Source: Lachnospiraceae bacterium (GTDB lineage Bacteria > Bacillota > Clostridia > Lachnospirales > Lachnospiraceae). From it: 13,246 nucleotides of DNA. This document shows positions 8,252 to 13,246 of this stretch, one piece after another. Position 1 is the first letter of the stretch, and every line of letters starts with the position of its first letter. A program made the translations under genes and the position numbers. The stretch lies in NCBI GenBank assembly GCA_900771955.1, contig CAAGPW010000271.1, positions 1-13,246 of the forward strand, written 5' to 3'. Under the pieces are notes generated by a model. That model was not told the DNA's origin, searched no databases, and saw only the letters and a program-made list of their open reading frames with translations.

Positions 8252-8611
8252 TCATGGCTTTTCCGGCTTCCTTTTCCCCTCTGACGTTTCTTCCAAAATA
8301 CGTTTTCCTCTCAGCATATAAACACCAAATACGCCGGTAAGCGTGATTTCCAGTTCTGCTTCTGTCAGTATTCCGCTGCCATGATACCGCATCCTCCGGT
8401 AAACGGAATGCAGCCAGCCATCCACTTCCATTTTTCCATCGTCTGCAAGCATCCCTTCAAATTCCTCCAGATTTCCAAGAACACTGATCTTTCCTTTGAT
8501 CTTTTCTCTGTCATTTTCCTTTTGGTTTTTGCAGATATTAACATACAGCATGCCTTCCCGTTTTCCAATCGGAACTTCCAGTTCTATCTCATAGATACGT
8601 CTTTCTTCCAT
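8252..8611 (-). CDS. Small uncharacterised beta-rich protein, first gene of the transporter operon
   Basis: This 119-residue protein starts at ATG 8611, with GGGGGTG 4 bases upstream, and ends 22 bases before the transporter start. I do not recognise a named family with certainty. It has no signal peptide or membrane segment. The alternating pattern (YEIELEVPIG, EGMLYVNICK, IKGKISVLG, FEGMLADDGKMEVDGWL, MRYHGSG, AELEITLTG, GVYMLRGKRI) suggests a small antiparallel beta sandwich or barrel with a repeated short strand-glycine-strand rhythm, as in some small unnamed Firmicutes proteins. The last dozen residues are charged and probably disordered. As the first gene downstream of the divergent TetR control region it is probably co-regulated with the transporter and might bind a hydrophobic ligand, but this is conjecture. 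The frame is intact although the two genes behind it are damaged. Confidence 0.75.
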   Translation of the reverse strand: MEERRIYEIELEVPIGKREGMLYVNICKNQKENDREKIKGKISVLGNLEEFEGMLADDGKMEVDGWLHSVYRRMRYHGSGILTEAELEITLTGVFGVYMLRGKRILEETSEGKRKPEKP

Positions 8612-8668
8612 TTTTCACCCCCGTTTTTCATCCATGATTTTACTGTCTCTCTGCGCACAATAACATGG

Positions 8669-8736
8669 TCAAATTGCCCCCGTTTGTGTAATATGGGACA
8701 AATCTCTTAATTTGATAGTTAAATATCCTCAAATTA
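8669..8736. promoter_or_regulatory. Three copies of a 7-bp element in the divergent control region, candidate TetR operator
   Basis: TCAAATT occurs at 8669-8675 and 8729-8735, and its complement AATTTGA at 8709-8715. The last two form an inverted repeat, extended to 8 bp (TAATTTGA 8708-8715, TCAAATTA 8729-8736), with 13 bases between, just before the -35 box of the regulator promoter. TetR proteins often bind inverted repeats in the gap to a divergent target operon. The gap of about 200 bases (8612-8814) also holds a weaker TTTGT/ACAAA pair (8683-8702). A clear minus-strand promoter could not be chosen. Confidence 0.4.
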
Positions 8737-8739
8737 TTC

Positions 8740-8767
8740 TTGCGGTTTTACCGGACAACTGTATAAT
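8740..8767 (+). promoter_or_regulatory. Promoter of the TetR-family regulator gene
   Basis: TTGCGG (8740-8745) and a perfect TATAAT (8762-8767) are separated by 16 bases, followed by an A/T-rich start region and the coding start at 8815. The -35 box lies a few bases after the candidate operator half-site at 8729-8736, so autoregulation is plausible. Confidence 0.6.
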
Positions 8768-8814
8768 AAATATTGGAATTCATTTATCCGGATATGAGCG
8801 GAAGGTTTTTAGAA

Positions 8815-9408
8815 ATGACAAACGAAGAAGTTTCTTTTCAGACAAAAAAAGCGCTTTCCGACGCATTAAAAAAATTAATGAGCCAAAAAGCGTTTTCCAA
8901 GATCACTGTGAGTGAGATCATCCGTATGTGCAATGTAAACCGCAAAACGTTTTATTATCATTTTGAGGATATCCAGGCGCTTTTAAAATGGATGTTTGAG
9001 CAGGAGGCCATTGAAATTGTAAAACAATACGATCTCATGATGGATTACACCGAAGTGATTTCCTTTGTTTTTGATTATGCCGCCAACAATGCTTATATTG
9101 TCAACTGTGCTTACGATTCCCTGGGCAGAGATGTATTAAAACGCTTTTTCTGTCAGGACTTCCGCGGAATCACCGAAACGATGGTAAGACATGCCGAGGA
9201 GCGTTTAAGCATACAGATCTCAGACGACTTTCGCTCATTCTTATGCCATTTATATACCGAAGGCATCGCCGGAATGCTGATCGATCTGTTCCAGCATCCA
9301 TCTGAATTCGATCAGATAAAAATGACAAACTACTTTTCTCTGATCATCAATCACGCACTGCCATCCGTGCTTACCGCATATGTTGAAGAGCAAAATAATC
9401 TTAAATGA
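8815..9408 (+). CDS. TetR/AcrR family transcriptional regulator (DhaS-like, TetR_C_8 type)
   Basis: From the ATG at 8815 the protein has 197 residues, normal for the family. The N-terminal helix-turn-helix is clear at about 12-50: LSDALKKLMSQKAFSKITV, then SEIIRMCNVNRKTFYYHF, the standard TetR recognition helix. The remainder is all-helical ligand-binding domain resembling the TetR_C_8 type of DhaS-like proteins (LLKWMFEQEAIEIVKQYDL). The ATG at 8815 is preferred because GGAAGG lies 9 bases upstream and homology starts there; the frame is open further up to a TTG at 8773, without family-like sequence. It diverges from the transporter operon and probably represses it, with release by a small molecule, perhaps the transporter substrate. 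The reading frame is intact although two of its presumed target genes are broken. It converges with the AEC gene over 77 bases (9409-9485) with no convincing terminator. Confidence 0.93.
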   Translation: MTNEEVSFQTKKALSDALKKLMSQKAFSKITVSEIIRMCNVNRKTFYYHFEDIQALLKWMFEQEAIEIVKQYDLMMDYTEVISFVFDYAANNAYIVNCAYDSLGRDVLKRFFCQDFRGITETMVRHAEERLSIQISDDFRSFLCHLYTEGIAGMLIDLFQHPSEFDQIKMTNYFSLIINHALPSVLTAYVEEQNNLK

Positions 9409-9485
9409 AGTACAGCTGAGCGCTTGCGGGGGTATTTGTAGTACCATTCATCATAATCTAAACGCATCAAATACAAAAACAGCCT

Positions 9486-10397
9486 TTACAAGACACTCAT
9501 AAAAAGAGTAATAACAATAAAGCTAAACAATGTTGTTAACATAATTCCCTGTGATAAAATCCTGGTATCCGCTCCTATCTTCTCCGCCTGGATTAACGGC
9601 AAATTTGCCGCAGGCATTGCCGCCATGAAACAGAAGGAACGTACAATTTTATCCGAAAAACCAAAAAATCGAAGTACCAATACCAGCATGCACGGTATTG
9701 CTAACATCCGAAAGAACATATAAACCCAGATGCTCTTTTCCCGGAAGCAGTCCCTTAGTGAATATTTTGCAAGCGATGCCCCAAGCAATGCCATTGATAA
9801 AAAGATGGTTGCATTTCCGACATAGGTAATACTACTGCTGATCACAGTTGGAAGCGATATTTTAAACCATACGAAAACGAGTGTCAGAAGCGCCATAACA
9901 GTACCCGGTGTAATTATCCTGCGCAACTCAATTTTACGCTGTTTTCCTCCAAGCACCATAACCCCATGCGTATAAAATAAAATACTATACATAATATTGC
10001 AGACGATAACATATAGCATTTCATTACCGGTTAAAACAGCTTTCCCAACTGAAATCCCTATAAATCCAACATTCGTATACACGATCATCATGTGATAAAA
10101 TTTGCGTTCCTCTGCAGGAACCGGTAGCAGCCTGGGAAACAGTATTCCTGCCACACATAAAAAGGCATAAAATCCTGCACTAATTCCAATTGCAGTCAGC
10201 ATCTCCTTATGCGTTGCCTGAATTTTGCCGGATACAACCACAGACATAATCAATGCAGGATTCACCACATCCATAACGATCGCTGATAATTTCGCATTGG
10301 TCATTTCATCCAGTTTTCCTGATTTATACAAATAAATTCCAATGCAGACTAAAATTGCAATGACTGCCATCTGCTGCAAAACAACAATTGTTCCCAT
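9486..10397 (-). CDS. AEC (auxin efflux carrier) family transporter
   Basis: This 303-residue hydrophobic protein fits the usual length (300-320) and ten-helix layout of the AEC family. Visible traits are an N-terminal membrane helix ending in YLYKSGKLDEMTNAKLS, then the broken-helix motif VVNPALIMSVV, a central hydrophilic loop (GGKQRKIELRRIITPG), and a second repeat with a helix break at AAMPAANLPLIQAEK. Bacterial members transport carboxylates such as malate, malonate or lactate-like acids. The gene starts only 7 bases after the stop of the GntR regulator gene; an AGGAG motif inside that gene lies 13 bases from the ATG, slightly far, which may mean coupled translation. With the regulator and the dehydrogenases upstream, import or export of a hydroxy- or oxo-acid handled by those enzymes is the simplest guess. 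Confidence 0.9.
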   Translation of the reverse strand: MGTIVVLQQMAVIAILVCIGIYLYKSGKLDEMTNAKLSAIVMDVVNPALIMSVVVSGKIQATHKEMLTAIGISAGFYAFLCVAGILFPRLLPVPAEERKFYHMMIVYTNVGFIGISVGKAVLTGNEMLYVIVCNIMYSILFYTHGVMVLGGKQRKIELRRIITPGTVMALLTLVFVWFKISLPTVISSSITYVGNATIFLSMALLGASLAKYSLRDCFREKSIWVYMFFRMLAIPCMLVLVLRFFGFSDKIVRSFCFMAAMPAANLPLIQAEKIGADTRILSQGIMLTTLFSFIVITLFMSVL

Positions 10398-10404
10398 TTC
10401 ACTT

Positions 10405-11070
10405 CTATGCCTCCTGTTCCTCTACATAGGAACGAATACATTCAATATGCAGCTCCAATGCCTTCAGCAGCTTATCCACATCCCGCTCCCGCAATGCCTC
10501 AAGCATAATTCTGTGTTCTCTGCTCGCTCCCGCCCGCGACTGCGGGTCTCCAATAAAACGCTTGCGGTTGGATAACTGGTTTAATGTACCTGTCATGATA
10601 CTGAGCACACGGTTATGTGCGCACATAGCTATCGCCAGATGGTATTTGGCATCAAGATCGATATATGTTTCTACATCTTCACAATTCTCCATCCGCTGAT
10701 GCAGTTCCTCAAGAATTTCCAGATCCTTATCCGTAATGCGCTCCACAATCATCCGGCTCATAGAGCACTCCAGCAGTTCTCTTGCTTCAAGCACCTCCGT
10801 CGGCTCAACCTTGCTGACATCAACCGCCTCCCGAAATCGCTTCATAAGCATGTTCTGATCTGGAACACAGATATAGCTTCCTTTGCCATATACCGTATTA
10901 ACATACCCCTTTTCATTCAGTAACTTAATTGCTTCGCGAACAACCGTACGGCTCACCTTATACTCTTCCGCAAGTTTCCGCTCTGACAGCTTTTCATTCT
11001 CCTGAAGAACACCATTATGTATTTTGTCCATCAGATCGTCTGCAATCTGCATGTAAAGTAATTTCGTCAT
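10405..11070 (-). CDS. GntR family transcriptional regulator, FCD (FadR-like) subfamily
   Basis: The 221-residue protein has an N-terminal winged helix (about residues 5-68: LSERKLAEEYKVSRTVVREA, then KLLNEKGYVNTVYGKGSYI) and a C-terminal all-helical FCD ligand domain (about 90-215). The metal- and acid-binding residues of FCD proteins are present: D140 and H144 in DLDAKYH, H186 in REHRIML, H208 in LELHIE, so binding of a small carboxylate through a metal ion is likely. The ATG at 11070 follows GAGGAG at good spacing. The gene is tightly linked to the AEC permease downstream and lies about 90 bases behind the 2-hydroxyacid dehydrogenase, so it probably controls the permease and perhaps the enzymes in response to their substrate or product. 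Confidence 0.93.
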   Translation of the reverse strand: MTKLLYMQIADDLMDKIHNGVLQENEKLSERKLAEEYKVSRTVVREAIKLLNEKGYVNTVYGKGSYICVPDQNMLMKRFREAVDVSKVEPTEVLEARELLECSMSRMIVERITDKDLEILEELHQRMENCEDVETYIDLDAKYHLAIAMCAHNRVLSIMTGTLNQLSNRKRFIGDPQSRAGASREHRIMLEALRERDVDKLLKALELHIECIRSYVEEQEA

Positions 11071-11087
11071 TTATGTTTCTCCTCTTT

Positions 11088-11097
11088 TGTATATACA
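11088..11097. promoter_or_regulatory. Perfect palindrome, candidate GntR operator
   Basis: TGTATATACA is a perfect 10-bp palindrome 17 bases upstream of the GntR start codon, next to its ribosome binding site. The outer GT...AC pairs recall the FadR-type consensus, but the spacing between them is 4 bases rather than the usual 3. It could be an autoregulatory site. The 90-base gap (11071-11160) is very A/T rich and may hold a promoter, but no clear -35/-10 pair could be chosen. Confidence 0.35.
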
Positions 11098-11160
11098 TCT
11101 TTTTTATTATCAACCCTTTGCAATGACTTATTATATTATAAATGAGAGGAACCTTCCACT

Positions 11161-12159
11161 TCAATCGTCATATTTTACATTTGAATTGACCAGATTCGTT
11201 GGTCTTTGTGCTTTCTTTGCTGATAATCGCTGAACCAGATGCTCCAGACAACGGTAGCGTCCCTCATAAAATGATCCTTCTGAAAGGAATGCAGAATGTG
11301 GTGTCAGAATACAGTTTTCAAGTCCAAACAACTCACTTTTTTCGGTCATTTCATCTTCAATAACATCAATTGCAGCAGCCTGAATCTCACCTGTTTTTAA
11401 TGCTTCTACCAGAGCTGCCTCATCGACAACAGAACCTCTTGCGGTATTGATAAAAAATGCCGTCTTTTTCATCTTCTTAAACTGCTCCTTCCCCATCATA
11501 TGATAGGTCACACCCTCGATCAGCGGGCAATGCATGGATACAAAATCCGATTTCTCGCAGAGCTCATCGAGTGTTTCTGCTTTCTTGCAGCCAAATTCCT
11601 CTAAATATTCCTTTGTTTTGGTCGGTGCATAGACCAAAACCTGAAGTCCAAGGGCATGCAGTGTCGGAAGCATGCGCTTTGGAATCTCTCCGAAAAAGAC
11701 CATGCCGAATACCTTGTCCTTTAAGCGATACATCTTGTAACCGAGCAGTGGGTCCCATTTGCCTGCCTGCACGGTGCGGTCAAAGAAAGTAATTTTTCTT
11801 GCAAGATCGATGGCAAAGCCAACCGCATGCAATGCAACCTCATCCGCACAAAAGCCCGGAATGTTTGTAACGCAGATGCCATGCTCGGTTGCTGCCGAAA
11901 TATCAACATTGTTGTAGCCGATGCTCTGAAGCGATACGATCTTAAGCTCGGGTGACATGTCCATGACTTCCTTCGTCACTTTATCGTATTCGACAACAAG
12001 TCCTTCCGCGCCTGAGTCACGGACATATTCTCCGAAACTTTTTTTGTATTCCTTATCCTTGATTTCAAGGAGTTCGACATCATCTACGCCCCACTCCTTC
12101 AGCAGTTCATTTTCATAATCCAGGTTATCATCAATATTAAAATACAGAATTTTTTTCAT
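11161..12159 (-). CDS. D-isomer specific 2-hydroxyacid dehydrogenase family protein (CtBP-like), atypical cofactor motif
   Basis: From the ATG at 12159 the protein has 332 residues, normal for the family. That start is chosen because GGAGGAGAGG precedes it and an arginine-rich stretch in frame upstream (to 12198) lies over the end of the kinase-like gene. The catalytic triad is present: R241 in INTARGSVVDE, E268 in DVIEDEM, H288 in LTPHSAF. The nucleotide-binding turn is unusual: at 152-160 it reads GMVFFGEIP, where the family normally has GIVGFGRIG, so two of the three glycines of GxGxxG are replaced by Phe and Pro. The acidic residue after the second strand (usually YDP) is Ala in VYAPT, which argues against standard NAD preference. 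The reaction would be interconversion of a 2-hydroxy acid and a 2-oxo acid, or the protein may have changed role. It follows the kinase-like gene by 16 bases. Confidence 0.9.
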   Translation of the reverse strand: MKKILYFNIDDNLDYENELLKEWGVDDVELLEIKDKEYKKSFGEYVRDSGAEGLVVEYDKVTKEVMDMSPELKIVSLQSIGYNNVDISAATEHGICVTNIPGFCADEVALHAVGFAIDLARKITFFDRTVQAGKWDPLLGYKMYRLKDKVFGMVFFGEIPKRMLPTLHALGLQVLVYAPTKTKEYLEEFGCKKAETLDELCEKSDFVSMHCPLIEGVTYHMMGKEQFKKMKKTAFFINTARGSVVDEAALVEALKTGEIQAAAIDVIEDEMTEKSELFGLENCILTPHSAFLSEGSFYEGRYRCLEHLVQRLSAKKAQRPTNLVNSNVKYDD

Positions 12160-12175
12160 ATTACCTCTCCTCCTT

Positions 12176-12787
12176 CTATTTATCCTCTTCATAGCCAAAA
12201 CGAATTTTTACCATCTCTGCAAGCGCCTGCGCGGTGCCGCTTATGCCAAATATGTCACTGTTGATCAAAACATCAAGATCTGCCGGGCTGCCCGGTACAT
12301 AGCCCGCATAATGCATGTGATATGCTTTTCTGGCTTTATCCACCTTTTTAATGGCACGGCGTGCGCTTTCCACATCCATGTGCAGGATATCCACACAATT
12401 ACGGTATCGCGCCTCAAATGGTGCATAGATATGGACTCTCAGACAGTTCTTTTCGTTTGCAAACACATAATCCGCACAGCGCCCTACAATGATGCAGGAG
12501 CCTTTGTCTGCAAGCTCACGGATAATTTTGGTCTGCTCATAAAAAATCTGATCCTGCTGCTCAGTGGATTCATTTCCGAGCGGATAACTCATATTGAAAA
12601 AACGATTTTGGGCGCTCTCCTCATTATCCTTGATGACAGATACCGGCAGTCCCAGATTCTGCGCAGTTTTTTCGACTATCTCACGATCATAAAAATTAAT
12701 GTCTAACAGCTCCGCAAGCTTCTTTGCAATCGGTCTTCCAAGACTTCCGAACTCTCGCGAAATCGTAATAATATATTTTTTTTCCAT
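12176..12787 (-). CDS. Cytidylate kinase-like family protein
   Basis: This 203-residue protein belongs to the cytidylate kinase-like family (PF13189 type), P-loop proteins related to but distinct from true CMP kinase. The N-terminal ITISREFGSLGRPIAKKLAE is the characteristic P-loop variant, followed by INFYDREIV with the conserved Asp-Arg, then IIVGRCADYVF, RVHIYAPFEARYRN and a basic lid-like helix (RRAIKKVDKARKAYHMHY). The phosphate acceptor of this family is not established. The start at 12787 has a strong AAGGAGG 6 bases upstream. It lies 11 bases after the alcohol dehydrogenase gene and 16 before the 2-hydroxyacid dehydrogenase, so the three are almost certainly one transcript. That setting suggests a kinase for a small metabolite or a regulatory role rather than nucleotide metabolism, but the sequence does not prove it. 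Confidence 0.88.
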   Translation of the reverse strand: MEKKYIITISREFGSLGRPIAKKLAELLDINFYDREIVEKTAQNLGLPVSVIKDNEESAQNRFFNMSYPLGNESTEQQDQIFYEQTKIIRELADKGSCIIVGRCADYVFANEKNCLRVHIYAPFEARYRNCVDILHMDVESARRAIKKVDKARKAYHMHYAGYVPGSPADLDVLINSDIFGISGTAQALAEMVKIRFGYEEDK

Positions 12788-12798
12788 ATGCGGCCTCC

Positions 12799-13246
12799 TT
12801 ACATTGCTTTTTTCTTTTCATCCAGACTTTCCCTCAGAATCTGATATGTCAGCTCCTCCGTAAACGGAATCGGATTCATCCACAGCAGCCGGTACCCCAT
12901 TGTACCTTCCACGATCTCCGGAAACATCTGCTCGGATACTCCAAAGCCCGCAACGCTTTCCGGTACTCCGATTTCGCGGTTTAGCGCTTTTACCTTTTCG
13001 CCGGCTGCCTGCGCAGCCTCTTCCAGAGACATTTTACTCGTATCAACGCCAAGCAGTTTCGCAATCTCTGCAAATTTTTCAAGATTGCCCCGGTAGTTAT
13101 ATGCCATAACCTTCGGCAGAAGAATCGCATTTGTCATTCCATGCGGTGTATGCGCAATGCCTCCCATTGCCTGCGAAATTCCATGTATAGCGCCTAAACC
13201 TCCATTTGCCATCGCAATCGCTGCCATACTGCTCGCCTGTGCCATC
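12799..13246 (-). CDS. Iron-containing alcohol dehydrogenase, C-terminal part (start outside window)
   Basis: The frame is open through the window edge, so only the last 149 or so residues are seen and the N-terminal nucleotide-binding domain is missing. The segment covers the all-helical metal domain of group III (Fe-dependent) alcohol dehydrogenases. Two metal-ligand histidines are visible in GLGAIHGISQAMGG and HTPHGMTNAILLP. The position four residues after the first His, a histidine in many members (HAMAH), is Gln here (HGISQ). The end (about 30 residues before the stop) shows the usual MGYRLLWMNPIPFTEELTYQIL helices. These enzymes interconvert aldehydes and alcohols with NAD(P)H. It is the first visible gene of the kinase and 2-hydroxyacid dehydrogenase unit; the substrate is not evident. 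Confidence 0.92.
   Translation of the reverse strand, partial: MAQASSMAAIAMANGGLGAIHGISQAMGGIAHTPHGMTNAILLPKVMAYNYRGNLEKFAEIAKLLGVDTSKMSLEEAAQAAGEKVKALNREIGVPESVAGFGVSEQMFPEIVEGTMGYRLLWMNPIPFTEELTYQILRESLDEKKKAM

Noticed and set aside
8683..8702. TTTGT/ACAAA inverted repeat as the main TetR operator
   Set aside because: Only 5-bp arms; the TCAAATT set nearby is stronger, so this was kept only as a minor mention.
9409..9485. Bidirectional terminator between the TetR and AEC genes
   Set aside because: Only weak pairs (GTATTTG at 9432-9438 with CAAATAC at 9468-9474, and GGTA/TACC) without a T run; not enough for a terminator call.
12160..12198. N-terminal extension of the 2-hydroxyacid dehydrogenase
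   Set aside because: The extra 13 residues are arginine-rich products of the ribosome binding site region and overlap the kinase-like gene; the ATG at 12159 has the strong binding site and begins with the family's first strand.

Overview
The window looks like chromosomal DNA of a low-to-moderate GC Firmicute, most likely a gut Clostridium-type bacterium of the Lachnospiraceae. The grounds are strong AGGAGG-type ribosome binding sites, A/T-rich SigA-like promoters, and the gene families present (DhaS-like TetR regulator, MMPL transporter with a LxxG heptad-repeat partner, cytidylate kinase-like protein, AEC permease, FCD-type GntR regulator). This placement is inferred from family resemblance only. 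No RNA genes, insertion sequences, CRISPR arrays or phage genes were seen.

Layout. Bases 2-1177 (+) hold the 3' part of a CNNM/CorC (hemolysin C-like) membrane protein, ending in a strong intrinsic terminator that lies inside the 3' end of the convergent next gene. Bases 1214-4405 (-) hold, in transcription order, a methyl-accepting chemotaxis protein, a TauE/SafE permease and a zinc-dependent phospholipase C-like protein. A good extended -10 promoter sits before the chemotaxis gene, and no clear terminator separates the three.

Bases 4498-8611 (-) form an operon: a 119-residue unknown protein, an RND/MMPL transporter and a secreted heptad-repeat protein. A TetR regulator (8815-9408, +) diverges from it across a promoter region with three copies of a 7-bp element. 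The export module is damaged. The transporter has a -1 frameshift in a T run and seems to lack the cytoplasmic linker between its halves. The heptad-repeat gene has an in-frame TAG inside its signal peptide. The regulator and the 119-residue gene are open.

Bases 9486-13246 (-) form a second gene group: the C-terminal part of an iron-containing alcohol dehydrogenase, a cytidylate kinase-like protein, a CtBP-like 2-hydroxyacid dehydrogenase with an abnormal Rossmann glycine motif, a GntR/FCD regulator and an AEC carboxylate-type permease. Spacing is 11 and 16 bases among the three enzymes, about 90 bases before the regulator, and 7 bases between regulator and permease. A plausible reading is a regulated catabolic unit for a small hydroxy- or oxo-acid with its own transporter; the substrate cannot be read from the sequence.

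The most notable points are the multi-lesion decay of the MMPL/heptad-repeat export module, the divergent dehydrogenase, and the kinase-like protein embedded in a dehydrogenase-permease unit. I did not find a clearly new defence or mobile system.
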